NCBI RefSeq assembly: GCF_029626105.1
Contig: NZ_JARUBH010000009.1
Coordinates: forward strand, 2,046,001 to 2,110,000
Reading direction: 5' to 3'
DNA: 64,000 nucleotides
Source: Solwaraspora sp. WMMD792
Lineage (GTDB): Bacteria; Actinomycetota; Actinomycetes; Mycobacteriales; Micromonosporaceae
The notes beneath the pieces are model-generated. The model worked only from the letters and a program-made list of their open reading frames with translations. It was not told the DNA's origin and did not search any database. This document shows, one piece after another, positions 35,286 through 44,164 of the stretch. Positions within the stretch are counted from its first letter, which is position 1. Each line of letters opens with the position of its first letter. Both the position numbers and the translations under genes were made by a program.

Positions 35286-35472
35286 GCGCACTGCCGGTGC
35301 GTCGGCCGCCGTCCTCGGCGTGGAATTTTCATGGCATTCGGATCGGGTGGCGTCGTCACTGCCAGTAGGGTCCGGCTTAGTGAGGGCGTCCGTCCGGTGC
35401 TGGACCGGACTCGCGACCCGATCAATGTGCCGGAATGCGGAGCTCAGGGCCGGATCACCGGGGAGGGGCGAA

Positions 35473-36621
35473 ATGTCCGGACAAAGGCGTACGGTAACTC
35501 GTTCGGAACACGCGCTGGAGGACCTCGACGGAGCAGCTCTGTCCTACGCGGCCCGATTCGCCGACCAGGCTGAGAGCCGGCGCCGGGATCTGCGGGAGGA
35601 GCTCGTCCAGCTGGCCCTGCCGTTCGCCGGTCGGCTGGCCCGGCGTTACCGCGGTCGCGGCGAGCCGCTGGAGGATCTCGAGCAGGTCGCCCGGCTCGGG
35701 CTGGTCAAGGCGGTGGACCGCTACGACCCAGACCGTGGCTCGTTCACCGCCTACGCGGCGGTGACCATCACTGGAGAGATCAAACGCCACTTCCGGGACC
35801 GGACCTGGGGCGTGCACGTGCCCCGCCGGCTGCAGGATCTCACCATCGAGGTGAGCCAGGCGACCGCGGTGCTGACCAGCGAGCTGTCCCGGTCGCCGAC
35901 CGTCGCCGAACTCGCCGCGCGGCTGGACACCTCCGAAGAGGACATCCTCGCGGCCCTGGAATCCGCCGCCGGCTACACACCCGCGTCGCTGAACGGGCCG
36001 GTCGGCGACGACGGACCCGCCGAGCTGGGCGACATGTTCGGCGCGCTCGACGCCGACCTGGAGTCCGTCGACGACCGGCTCACGGTCAGCGGGCTGCTCT
36101 ACCGGCTGCCGGCCCGGGAACGCCGGATCCTCGCCATGCGCTTCTACGGCAACTACACCCAGTCGGACATCGCCGCCGAGTTCGGCATCTCCCAGATGCA
36201 TGTCTCCCGGCTGCTGTCCCGGACCCTGACCTGGCTGCGCCAGGCGATGCTGACCGACGCCCCGCCCCGGTGGGAGTCCGGGATCGCCCAGCCGGAGCCG
36301 GCCGACGTCGCGCTGACCGTCTCCGTGCGGCGCGTCGACGGCCGGACCGAGATCGGCCTGACCGGCGAACTCGACCGGGAGGCGGCCGAACGGGTCCGCG
36401 CCGGACTGGTCGACGCGGTCCGGGCCGCCGGCCCCGACGCCGAGGTCCTGGTCGACCTGGACGGCGTCGGCTTCGTCGACGCCGCCGGCATCGCCGCGTT
36501 GCTGGCCAGCCACGAGGCCGCCCGCCGGGCGGCGGTACGGCTACGGTTCGCCCGGCCCCAGCCCTATGTGCGACGCAGCCTGACCGTGGCCGGCCTGGCA
36601 CCGCTGTTCGCCGTGGTCTGA
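35473..36621 (+). CDS. SigB/SigF-type sigma factor fused to a STAS domain
   Basis: A 382-residue protein from ATG 35473, preceded by GGGAGGGG. Residues 25-265 are a SigB/SigF/SigG-type sigma factor: region 2 (PLEDLEQVARLGLVKAVDRYD), region 3 with SPTVAELAARLDTSEEDIL, and region 4 (LPARERRILAMRFYG, then QSDIAAEFGISQMHVSRLLSR). A linker leads to a STAS domain at 280-382 (LTGELDREAAERV, VLVDLDGVGFVDAAGIAALL). STAS proteins are normally separate anti-anti-sigma factors whose Ser in the DSxG loop is phosphorylated; here the loop is DAAG. The fusion may block or self-regulate anti-sigma binding. No anti-sigma kinase gene is adjacent. Confidence 0.9.
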   Translation: MSGQRRTVTRSEHALEDLDGAALSYAARFADQAESRRRDLREELVQLALPFAGRLARRYRGRGEPLEDLEQVARLGLVKAVDRYDPDRGSFTAYAAVTITGEIKRHFRDRTWGVHVPRRLQDLTIEVSQATAVLTSELSRSPTVAELAARLDTSEEDILAALESAAGYTPASLNGPVGDDGPAELGDMFGALDADLESVDDRLTVSGLLYRLPARERRILAMRFYGNYTQSDIAAEFGISQMHVSRLLSRTLTWLRQAMLTDAPPRWESGIAQPEPADVALTVSVRRVDGRTEIGLTGELDREAAERVRAGLVDAVRAAGPDAEVLVDLDGVGFVDAAGIAALLASHEAARRAAVRLRFARPQPYVRRSLTVAGLAPLFAVV

Positions 36622-36704
36622 GCCGGTCCCGCCCGCTACCTCGATCGGGGGAACCGGTGCCGGCTGGCGCTGACGGCGTTACCGGCGCCGATAGCGTGCC
36701 GACC

Positions 36705-36881
36705 GTGAAACAACGTGGAAACCGCCTGGTCGCGGCAATCGTCGCAGGCGCGGGCACGTTCGCCTTCGGCATCTCCGGAGCTGGGGACGACACGTCGAAC
36801 TCCGGTGCCATCGCACTGGTCGGGTTGGTGGTCGGTTTGATCGTGTTCCACGCCACCAAGCCGAGTGCGGGAAGCAAATAG
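36705..36881 (+). CDS. small hypothetical membrane protein
   Basis: A 58-residue frame from GTG 36705. It predicts two short hydrophobic helices (LVAAIVAGAGTFAFGISG and AIALVGLVVGLIVFHAT) with a polar loop GDDTSNSG between. A hairpin terminator begins at its stop codon, which supports it as a real gene. The ribosome site is weak. The family is unknown. Confidence 0.55.
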   Translation: MKQRGNRLVAAIVAGAGTFAFGISGAGDDTSNSGAIALVGLVVGLIVFHATKPSAGSK

Positions 36882-36906
36882 CCCGGTCGGCGGTTCCGGC
36901 CGGGCT
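36880..36906. terminator. hairpin between convergent small gene and gpgS
   Basis: An 11-base inverted repeat with one G-U-type mismatch (AGCCCGGTCGG against CCGGCCGGGCT) has a 5-base loop. It overlaps the stop of the small membrane-protein gene and ends six bases before the gpgS stop. Confidence 0.65.
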
Positions 36907-36911
36907 CGGCG

Positions 36912-37931
36912 TCAGCCGGCGGCCGCGGTGGTCGCCAGCGCCCGCCGGTGCTGGCCCAACGGGGGCCGTTCCTGGACCGACACGTCGCTGACGACGATCT
37001 CGCGTTCCAGATTGCTCAGCGCCGCGGCCTCGCCGCGCCGGAACTGGGTGAGCAGGCCGCCGGGCGGACGCTCCGAGATCACCCAGCCCTTTCGGTAGAG
37101 CCGCGACCAGGCGGTCAACAGGATCTGGGCGGACATCCGCCCCAACGCCTCGGTGCTCTGGTGCCGGTGCCGCCGCTCGCCGAGATCGACCTGAGCCAGG
37201 GAGTCCAGCCCGCAGACGTCGAGCAGGTCGATCAGCATCGCGGTCTCCACCCCGTAGCCGGAGACGAACGGGATCTGTTCCAGCACATCGCGTCGGCCGG
37301 CGTACTCGCCGGCCAACGGCTGGACGAATCCCGACAGGTCCGGCCAGAAGAGGTTGAACAGCGGTCGAGCCATGATCTCCGTGACCCGGCCACCGGCATC
37401 CGCCTCGACGTCACTCGACCGCACCAGCGGCCGATGGTAGAAGCCCTTGACAAAGCTGACCGACTCGTCGGTGAGCAGCGGGCCGAGCAGCCCGGTCACG
37501 AAGGCCGGCTGGAACTCCCGCAGGTCGGCGTCGACGAAGGCGATCAGATCCCCGTCGGTGGCGGCCAGGCCGGCCCAGAGCGCGTCACCCTTGCCCTCCA
37601 GTCGCGGCAGCCCTCGGGTCATCTCGTCCTGGCCGACGACCCGGGCGCCGGCGGCGGCGGCCACGGCCGCCGTGCTGTCGTCGGACCGGGAGTCGACCAC
37701 CACCACGTCGTCGACCAGCGGCACCCGGTCCACCAGGTTCCCGACGATCGACTCGACGATGGCGCCGACAGTGGCCTCCTCGTTGCGGGCCGGCAGTACG
37801 ACGCTCACCCGCCGACCGGTCCTGGCCTTGGCCATGGCCAGTTCCCAGGGCGTCCACCGGCCCGCCGTCCCGGTGCGCCGGGCGGTCCAGTCCGCAACCG
37901 TGGGAGCGACGGCCGTTCGCGCGTACCCCAT
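36912..37931 (-). CDS. gpgS: glucosyl-3-phosphoglycerate synthase
   Basis: A 339-residue GT81 enzyme that transfers glucose from a nucleotide sugar to 3-phosphoglycerate, the first step to glucosylglycerate and methylglucose lipopolysaccharides. The GT-A fold starts VSVVLPARNEEATVGAIV. The metal-binding motif is DAD in IAFVDADLREF, and PFVSGYGVETAMLIDLL is a signature block. ATG 37931 follows GGGGGTGG. Length is close to that of mycobacterial GpgS. No gpgP phosphatase gene is nearby. Confidence 0.9.
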   Translation of the reverse strand: MGYARTAVAPTVADWTARRTGTAGRWTPWELAMAKARTGRRVSVVLPARNEEATVGAIVESIVGNLVDRVPLVDDVVVVDSRSDDSTAAVAAAAGARVVGQDEMTRGLPRLEGKGDALWAGLAATDGDLIAFVDADLREFQPAFVTGLLGPLLTDESVSFVKGFYHRPLVRSSDVEADAGGRVTEIMARPLFNLFWPDLSGFVQPLAGEYAGRRDVLEQIPFVSGYGVETAMLIDLLDVCGLDSLAQVDLGERRHRHQSTEALGRMSAQILLTAWSRLYRKGWVISERPPGGLLTQFRRGEAAALSNLEREIVVSDVSVQERPPLGQHRRALATTAAAG

Positions 37932-38082
37932 GATCCACCCCCGTGATGACACTCGATCAGCTGCTGGCTACCCCGCCCAGCGGGCGGTATGCGTCGTCCG
38001 ATCGGGGTTCGGCCGCCACGGCCGAGCGTCCTGGGGCGGGTGGGGCACCGCGAGCCGGACGCGTCGCGTAGCGTTGACGGTC

Positions 38083-40380
38083 ATGGGTGTGTCGCAGCGT
38101 CTGAAGAGTCGGTTCCGGCGTTTCCTCCAGCGGCCGGGCAGCACGGTCGACCTCGCTCCGTTGGCGAAACTGCTCCCCGACATCGCCGGCCGGGAGGACG
38201 ACCTGCGGGCGCTCGACGACGCCGAGTTGACCGCCGAGGCCGGCCGGGCCAACGAGTTCGTCGACCTCTGCGCGGTCGGCCGGGAGGCTGCCCGGCGGGC
38301 GATCGACGAGCGGCCGTTCGACGAGCAACTGCTCGGCGCAATGTCCCTGCTGGCCGGCAAGGTCGCGGAGATGGCCACCGGTGAGGGCAAGACCCTGACC
38401 GCCACGATCGCCGCCTACGGGCACGTGCGGCGGGGCAACGGCCCGGTGCATGTGCTGACGGTCAACGACTACCTCGCCCGCCGAGACGCCGAGTGGATGG
38501 CGCCGGTCTACCAGTTGCTCGGGCTGACCGTCGGCTGGGTCACCGAGAGCAGCAGCCCCGAGCAGCGGCGGACCGCGTACCAGCGGGATGTCACCTACGT
38601 GTCGGTGAGCGAGGCCGGCTTCGACTTCCTGCGTGACCAGTTGGTCACCGATATCGCCGACCGGGTCCAGCCACCGCTGTCCACGGCGATCGTCGACGAG
38701 GCCGACTCGATCCTCATCGACGAGGCCCGGGTGCCGATGGTGCTGGCCGGGGCGGTCGTCGGTGAGCAGGACCCGGTGCACGCCGCCGCCACACTGGTAC
38801 GCGGGCTGCGCGCCGGCCGGGACTACGAGGTCGCCGACGACGGCCGCAGCGTCGCGTTCACCTCCGCCGGGCTGGCCGCGGTCGAGGCCAAGCTGGACGG
38901 CGTCGACCTGTACGCCGACGACAACGTCGGGCAGCTGTCCGCGATCCACGTCGCCCTGCACGCCCACGCGTTGCTGCACCGCGACGTCGACTACATCGTC
39001 CGCGACGGGGCCGTGGAGCTGGTGGACGAGATGCGCGGCCGGGTGGCGCAGCGCCGCCGGTGGCCGGACGGGCTGCAGGCGGCGGTCGAGGCCAAGGAAG
39101 GCCTGAACGCCACGGCCGAGGGTGAGGTGCTCGGCACCATCACCGTGCAGGCGTTCGTCGCGGCGTACCGCACCCTGTGCGGGATGACCGCGACGGCGGT
39201 CCTCGTCGGCGACCAGCTCCGCGAGTTCTTCAAGCTGGAGGTGGCGGTGATCCCGCCACACACCCCGTGCGTACGGACCGACGAGCCGGACCGGATCTAT
39301 GCCACCCGCGCCGAGAAGGACGAGGCGCTGGTCGCCGAGATCAGCTCGGCCCACGCCACCGGGCGTCCGGTGCTGATCGGCACCCTCGACGTCAAGGAGT
39401 CGGAGAGCCTCGCGGCCTCGCTGGGCGAGGCCGGCGTTGCCTGCGTGGTACTCAACGCCAAGAACGACGACGAGGAAGCCGCGATCATCGCCGAAGCCGG
39501 TGCGCTGGGGGCGGTGACGGTCTCCACCCAGATGGCCGGGCGCGGCGTGGACATCCGCCTCGGCGGCAGCGACCAGTCCGACCGGGACCAGGTCGCCGAG
39601 CTGGGCGGGCTGTACGTGATCGGCAGCGGCCGGCACGACAGCCGGCGGGTGGACAACCAGTTGCGCGGCCGGGCCGGTCGCCAGGGCGACCCGGGTGGCT
39701 CGGTGTTCTTCGTCAGCCTGGAGGACGACCTGGTCGTCCGGCACGCCCCGGACGCGATCCCACCCTCGCCCCGGATGACGCCCGACGGCATCGTCCAGGA
39801 CGAGCAGGTGGACTTCGCCATCGAACACGCCCAGCGGATCGCCGAGGGTGTCGACTACGAGATCCACCGGAACACCTGGCGCTACAGCGTGGTGATCGAA
39901 CAGCAGCGCAAGGCGCTCGCGGAGCGGCGTGAGCGGCTGCTGACCACCGAGGTCGCCGCGCTGATGCTGATGGACCGGTTCCCGCAGCGGTGCGCCGAGA
40001 TGGACGAGGATCTGCTGTCGCGGGCCGCCCGTTCGATCGCCCTCTACCACCTGGACCGGCTCTGGACCGAACACCTCGCCGAACTGTCCGAGGTGCGCGA
40101 GGGCGTGCATCTGCGGGCACTCGGCCGGCTCGATCCACTCGACGAGTTCCACCGGGCGGCCGTGCCCGCGTTCAACCAGCTGATTCCGGAGATCGAGGCC
40201 CGCACCGTCGCGACTTTCGAACAGACCGAGTTCGACGAGGACTGGCAGCCCGACGAGGCCCAACTGGTACGGCCCAGTGCGACCTGGACCTACCTGGTGC
40301 ACGACAACCCGTTCGGCTCCGAGCTGGACCGGCTGATCTCGTCCGTTGGCCGCCGGCTCAGTGGCAGCGGCCGCCGCTGA
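38083..40380 (+). CDS. secA2: accessory preprotein translocase ATPase SecA2
   Basis: A 765-residue SecA-type motor. Residues 97-105 form Walker A (ATGEGKTLT), and the DEAD-like box is VDEADSILIDEARVP. The helicase C half has VSTQMAGRGVDIRLGG and QLRGRAGRQGDPGGS. The zinc-binding C-terminal tail of housekeeping SecA is missing and the overall length fits actinobacterial SecA2. It should export a small set of proteins with SecYEG. The start is ATG 38083; the frame is open far upstream without a good start. The last 20 bases overlap the GAF-ANTAR gene. Confidence 0.92.
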   Translation: MGVSQRLKSRFRRFLQRPGSTVDLAPLAKLLPDIAGREDDLRALDDAELTAEAGRANEFVDLCAVGREAARRAIDERPFDEQLLGAMSLLAGKVAEMATGEGKTLTATIAAYGHVRRGNGPVHVLTVNDYLARRDAEWMAPVYQLLGLTVGWVTESSSPEQRRTAYQRDVTYVSVSEAGFDFLRDQLVTDIADRVQPPLSTAIVDEADSILIDEARVPMVLAGAVVGEQDPVHAAATLVRGLRAGRDYEVADDGRSVAFTSAGLAAVEAKLDGVDLYADDNVGQLSAIHVALHAHALLHRDVDYIVRDGAVELVDEMRGRVAQRRRWPDGLQAAVEAKEGLNATAEGEVLGTITVQAFVAAYRTLCGMTATAVLVGDQLREFFKLEVAVIPPHTPCVRTDEPDRIYATRAEKDEALVAEISSAHATGRPVLIGTLDVKESESLAASLGEAGVACVVLNAKNDDEEAAIIAEAGALGAVTVSTQMAGRGVDIRLGGSDQSDRDQVAELGGLYVIGSGRHDSRRVDNQLRGRAGRQGDPGGSVFFVSLEDDLVVRHAPDAIPPSPRMTPDGIVQDEQVDFAIEHAQRIAEGVDYEIHRNTWRYSVVIEQQRKALAERRERLLTTEVAALMLMDRFPQRCAEMDEDLLSRAARSIALYHLDRLWTEHLAELSEVREGVHLRALGRLDPLDEFHRAAVPAFNQLIPEIEARTVATFEQTEFDEDWQPDEAQLVRPSATWTYLVHDNPFGSELDRLISSVGRRLSGSGRR

Positions 40381-41143
40381 GCCCGGCCCGGGTGCGATCG
40401 CGTTGACACCTGCCGACCCGGCGGACAGCAGGCTGGCCGTACTGGAGACCGCCGCCCTGCTACGGGAGTTGACCGCCGGCATGATCCGGTGCACCGATTT
40501 CGATCAGGCGGCGGAGCATCTCGCCCGCACCACCCGGTCCGCGCTGCCCGGGGTGACGTACGCGAGCGTCTGCTTTCTCCGGGCCGGCCGGCCTGCCTCG
40601 GTGGCGGCGTCCGATCCACTGGTCAAGGACCTGGATGAGCTTCAGTACGCCTCCGACGGGCCGGCGATGACCGCGATCCGGGACCGCGAGATCGTGCTGG
40701 CCGCGCCGGGTGCCGACCCGTCGCGCTGGCCGCAGTGGAGTCGGGCGGCGGTCGACCGGGGGATCCGTTCCGTGCTCAGCGCGCCGGTGGACGTCGACGA
40801 CGAGTCGATCGGTGCGGTCAACCTGTACGCGGACCGGGACGGAGCGCTCGGTGCCGGCGAGCAGCTGACCGCCCTGCTCCTCGCCGAGCACGCCGGACTG
40901 CTCCTCGCCGCGGTCCGGGACCGGCGTCGCGACGCGGCGGCGGGCGGGGCCGACGGCGATCGGCCGGAGTACGGCGACGTGATCGGCCCGGCGATCGGCA
41001 TCGTGATGACCCAGCGGCGGTGCCCGGCCGGGGAGGCGCTCGCGGTGCTGCGCGAAGCGGCCGAGGCGACCGCGATGCCGTTGCCGGAGGTCGCCGAGCG
41101 GTTGGTGGCGTCGGTGCTGCGGACCGACAGCCAGCAGCGGTGA
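40361..41143 (+). CDS. GAF-ANTAR RNA-binding antiterminator-type regulator
   Basis: A 260-residue protein from GTG 40361, inside the end of secA2 (TTG 40346 is an alternative). Residues 30-185 form a GAF sensor domain (VTYASVCFL, SVLSAPVDVDDESIGAVNLYA). The last 60 residues form an ANTAR domain (VIGPAIGIVMTQRRC, ALAVLREAAEATAM, EVAERLVASV), which binds paired RNA hairpins to prevent termination. The overlap suggests coupled expression with secA2. Its RNA targets are not visible here. Confidence 0.85.
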   Translation: MAAAAAEPGPGAIALTPADPADSRLAVLETAALLRELTAGMIRCTDFDQAAEHLARTTRSALPGVTYASVCFLRAGRPASVAASDPLVKDLDELQYASDGPAMTAIRDREIVLAAPGADPSRWPQWSRAAVDRGIRSVLSAPVDVDDESIGAVNLYADRDGALGAGEQLTALLLAEHAGLLLAAVRDRRRDAAAGGADGDRPEYGDVIGPAIGIVMTQRRCPAGEALAVLREAAEATAMPLPEVAERLVASVLRTDSQQR

Positions 41144-41153
41144 TGGCGGGTGG

Positions 41154-41179
41154 GTTCGCGGCGGGAGATAATCGGGTAG
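41154..41179 (+). promoter_or_regulatory. SigB/SigF-type promoter candidate
   Basis: GTTC (41154-41157), a 16-base spacer and GGGTAG (41174-41179) lie 46 bases before the DUF2231 start codon. Confidence 0.45.
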
Positions 41180-41225
41180 CACCGGTGGTGTGACCGGTGT
41201 GACCAGTGGGAAGGGCGTGAGGGCG

Positions 41226-41708
41226 ATGCAGGCGCAACTCCGCGTGCCCGGCCAGCCGATCCAGCCGATGCTGGTGACCCTGCCGTTCGGACTCTTCGTC
41301 TGTGCGGCCCTGTTCGACATCTCGGTGCTGGCCGGGGCACCCGACCTGTTTGGTGAGGTCGGCTACTGGACGTTGGTCGCCGGGCTGGCCGCGATGGCGC
41401 TGACCGTGGCGGTGGGTCTGGTCGATCTCTGGGACGAACCGCCCGGTCCGGTCCGCTCCTCGCTGGTCCGGTTCAACCTGATCAGTACGGCGATGGGCGG
41501 GCTGTTCCTGCTCGCCGGCCTGATCCGTACCTCCGGTCCGACGTCGTTGGCCGGTGTCCCGTTGTTGATCGTGGAGCTGGTCGGCCTCGGCGTGGGGGTG
41601 GCGGGGCTGCGCCACGGTACGGCTCTGCTGCGCCACGTCGGGGAGGTAGCGGCCGCCGACGAGCGCGGCCGCCGGTCGGACGGGTTGGACGCGTTGGCCC
41701 GCCGGTAG
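41226..41708 (+). CDS. DUF2231 membrane protein
   Basis: A 160-residue protein with four hydrophobic helices. It opens MQAQLRVPGQPIQPMLVTLPFGLFVCAALFD, the H/QP-type signature of DUF2231 proteins, and has VGYWTLVAGLAAMALTVAVGLVDLWD as the second unit. The function is unknown; related proteins carry haem or metal-binding His in redox settings, but few His are seen here. ATG 41226 follows a GA-rich site. A terminator follows. Confidence 0.8.
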   Translation: MQAQLRVPGQPIQPMLVTLPFGLFVCAALFDISVLAGAPDLFGEVGYWTLVAGLAAMALTVAVGLVDLWDEPPGPVRSSLVRFNLISTAMGGLFLLAGLIRTSGPTSLAGVPLLIVELVGLGVGVAGLRHGTALLRHVGEVAAADERGRRSDGLDALARR

Positions 41709-41716
41709 CTGACTCC

Positions 41717-41741
41717 TCGTGCGCGACCGGTTCGCGCACGA
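41717..41741. terminator. bidirectional hairpin terminator
   Basis: A perfect 10-base inverted repeat (TCGTGCGCGA and its complement) with loop CCGGT lies between the convergent DUF2231 and DUF305 genes. Confidence 0.7.
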
Positions 41742-41756
41742 CCGTTGGGTGCCGGC

Positions 41757-42464
41757 TCAGCTGTCCAGCAGGTCCCGCATCCGGTTGATCTCGACGGCCT
41801 GCTCGGCGGCGATCGAGGTGGCGAGTTCCTCGATGGTCACGTCGCTGCCGCCGGTGAGCACCCGGTCGGACATTTCGACGGCGCCTTGGTGGTGGTCGAT
41901 CATCATCGCCACGAAGAGCCGGTCGAACTCGGCCCCCCGGGCGGCCGCTAGCTCCCGGACGGCCTGCTCGGTCTGCATCCCGGGCATCGTGTCGTGGTCG
42001 TGTCCACCGGCCGGTAACCGCCGGTCCCGCAGCCACTGCCGGAGTACGGCGATCTCGGCGGTCTGTCCTGCCCGGATGCGGTCGGCGAAGGCCCGTACCC
42101 CTGGGTCGGCACTGCGGTCGGCGGCGAGCGCTGCCATCTGCACGGCCTGGGTGTGGTGCGGGATCATCATCTGGACGTACCAGGTGTCCAGTGCGTTGTA
42201 CTGCGGTGGATCGATGGTCACGTCCGTTGCGGGGCGCAGCTCGGCCGGCTCGCCGGGCCGGCCGGGCAGGATCACCGGCGGTGCGTTCGTGGTCCCGTCG
42301 GCGCCGGTGGATGTTCCCACCGGCTCGGTCGCTGCGTCGCCGGTGGTGGTCGTGGCCGAGGTCGTTGCGGTGGTCCGCAGCACGACCACCGCGACGACGA
42401 CCACGGCCGGTATCAGGGCGAGTGCCAGTAGCCGTCGGTGCCGGCCGAGTGACAGTCGGGACAT
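41757..42464 (-). CDS. DUF305 secreted/anchored protein
   Basis: A 235-residue protein starting at ATG 42464 after GGGAGG. An N-terminal hydrophobic anchor (residues 10-30) is followed by a Thr-rich linker and two DUF305 repeats. These carry the family's metal-binding-like motifs MMIPHHTQAVQMA and MMIDHHQGAVEMS. DUF305 proteins are ferritin-like, extracytoplasmic and often linked to copper. The M/H-rich C-terminal part of the first repeat (GGHDHDTMPGM) fits metal binding. It diverges from the LVIVD gene across a perfect CRP-type site, so the two are probably co-regulated. Confidence 0.85.
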   Translation of the reverse strand: MSRLSLGRHRRLLALALIPAVVVVAVVVLRTTATTSATTTTGDAATEPVGTSTGADGTTNAPPVILPGRPGEPAELRPATDVTIDPPQYNALDTWYVQMMIPHHTQAVQMAALAADRSADPGVRAFADRIRAGQTAEIAVLRQWLRDRRLPAGGHDHDTMPGMQTEQAVRELAAARGAEFDRLFVAMMIDHHQGAVEMSDRVLTGGSDVTIEELATSIAAEQAVEINRMRDLLDS

Positions 42465-42513
42465 CGGGCCTCCCGAGGTGGACGGTCGCGATGCTATCCG
42501 GCTAACTCCATGT

Positions 42514-42539
42514 ATCGATGTGATCACTGTCACATCGAT
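42514..42539. promoter_or_regulatory. perfect CRP/GlxR-type binding site
   Basis: TGTGA-N6-TCACA at 42519-42534 is the full CRP-family consensus. The symmetry extends to 10-base arms (ATCGATGTGA and its complement). It lies 55 bases from the DUF305 start and 63 from the LVIVD start, so one regulator could control both genes. Confidence 0.65.
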
Positions 42540-42597
42540 GTTGGCAACTCGGCGGTATCGTCGCAGCATCATCAATCCCTTTCGAAGGGTGCCGCAC

Positions 42598-44103
42598 ATG
42601 ATCAGACGTTCCCCACGAGGGCCGCGGCAGCTCCGGACCGTGGCAGTGGCGGCGATCGCCGTCCTGTTCGGCAGCACCGCGTTGGCGACACCTAGTCATG
42701 CAGGGACCCCGTTCGACGTCGACTGCGCCGACGCCACCGACGCGCTGGCGGTCGAGTTGTGCCTGGCCCAGGCATCGGCGGCGGGGGCCGACGACCCCGG
42801 ACTCGGCGTCGACGAGATCGACAGCAGTCGGAACCTGCGCCAGATCGCCAGCCTGCCCAAGCCCGCGCCGTTCGACACCGAGTCCTCGTTGAACTCGGAC
42901 CTCGCCTTCCAGGGCAGGTACGCCTTCGTCGGCAACTACAACGGCTTCGTGATCTACGACATCGCCAACCCACGGCGGCCGCGGCTGGTGTCGCAGGTGG
43001 TCTGCCCGGGTGGGCAGAACGACGTGTCGGTCCACGGTGACCTGCTGTTCCTGTCCACAGACTCGTCGCGCAGTGACGACTCCTGTGCCAGCACCTCCCA
43101 GTCCGCGTCGGTGAAGGAGTCCTGGGAGGGCATCAAGATCTTCGACATCCGGGACAAGAGCAACCCTCGGTACGTCAAGTCCGTCGAGACGAACTGCGGC
43201 TCACACACCCACACCCTGGTGCCGGCGAAGAGCCGCAATTTCGTCTATCTCTACGTCTCGTCGTACAACCCGTCAACGAACTTCCCGGACTGCCAGCCAC
43301 CGCACGACCTGATCTCGATCGTCAAGGTGCCGTTGAAGAAGCCGACCGACGCGGCCGTGGTGGCCACTCCGGCGATCTTCCCGGACGGCGGCAACCCGGG
43401 CGGCAACGGCAGCGCCACCACCACCGGCTGCCACGACATCACCGCGTACCCGCAGAAGGATCTCGCGGCGGGCGCCTGCATGGGCGACGGCGTGCTGTTG
43501 GACATCTCCGACCGGGAGGCACCCCGGGTCGTCCACCAGGTCCGGGACACCACCAACTTCGCCTTCTGGCACTCGGCGACGTTCAACAACTCGGGTACCA
43601 AGGTGGTCTTCACCGACGAACTCGGCGGCGGCGGGGCGGCGACCTGCAACCCGACCATCGGTCCCGAGCGGGGGGCGAGCGCGATCTATGACATCACCGG
43701 TACGGGTGACGCTCGGACGCTGGTGTTTCGCAGCTACTTCAAGATTCCACGGACCAACGGGTCGACCGAGAACTGTGTGGCCCACAACGGTTCGCTGATT
43801 CCGGTGCTGGGCCGCGACATCATGGTCCAGGCCTGGTACCAGGGCGGTATCTCGGTCTGGGACTTCACCAACTCGGCTAGGCCGCAGGAGATCGCCTACT
43901 GGGAGCGGGGACCGTACTCGGACACCCGGATGGTCACCGGCGGACCATGGTCGGCGTACTACTACAACGGCTACATCTACTCCAGCGACATCCAGAAGGG
44001 TCTGGATGTGCTGGACCTCAAGGACTGGCGTACGGCGAGCGCCAAGCTGGTCCGGTTCCCGGAGCTGAACGTGCAGACCCAGCCCTGGTACCTCAGCTGG
44101 TGA
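42598..44103 (+). CDS. secreted LVIVD-repeat protein
   Basis: A 501-residue protein from ATG 42598, after GAAGGG. The signal peptide (RRSPRGPRQLRTVAVAAIAVLFG, cleavage near SHA) precedes a beta-propeller of LVIVD-type repeats: YAFVGNYNGFVIYDIANP, LLFLSTDSSRSDD, GIKIFDIRDKSNP, GVLLDISDREAP and GISVWDFTNSARP. Cys pairs suggest extracellular disulfides. The repeat family is a surface or secreted propeller of unknown ligand. Its gene is a divergent partner of the DUF305 gene, an arrangement I believe recurs in actinobacteria, and the two may serve one extracytoplasmic metal or redox function. Confidence 0.85.
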   Translation: MIRRSPRGPRQLRTVAVAAIAVLFGSTALATPSHAGTPFDVDCADATDALAVELCLAQASAAGADDPGLGVDEIDSSRNLRQIASLPKPAPFDTESSLNSDLAFQGRYAFVGNYNGFVIYDIANPRRPRLVSQVVCPGGQNDVSVHGDLLFLSTDSSRSDDSCASTSQSASVKESWEGIKIFDIRDKSNPRYVKSVETNCGSHTHTLVPAKSRNFVYLYVSSYNPSTNFPDCQPPHDLISIVKVPLKKPTDAAVVATPAIFPDGGNPGGNGSATTTGCHDITAYPQKDLAAGACMGDGVLLDISDREAPRVVHQVRDTTNFAFWHSATFNNSGTKVVFTDELGGGGAATCNPTIGPERGASAIYDITGTGDARTLVFRSYFKIPRTNGSTENCVAHNGSLIPVLGRDIMVQAWYQGGISVWDFTNSARPQEIAYWERGPYSDTRMVTGGPWSAYYYNGYIYSSDIQKGLDVLDLKDWRTASAKLVRFPELNVQTQPWYLSW

Positions 44104-44130
44104 CACCGCGCCGGTGAGACGGAGGCAGCT

Positions 44131-44164
44131 GGCGGGTGGTCGGACCGCGGTCCGACCACCCGCC
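44131..44164 (+). terminator. 34-bp perfect palindrome terminator
   Basis: A 34-base perfect palindrome (17-base half GGCGGGTGGTCGGACCG) lies 28 bases after the LVIVD gene stop. It is the strongest hairpin by symmetry in this part of the window. Confidence 0.75.

Noticed and set aside
37932-38000. SigB/SigF-type promoter before gpgS
   Set aside because: A GGGTAG occurs on the minus strand, but no GTTT-like -35 is at the right distance.
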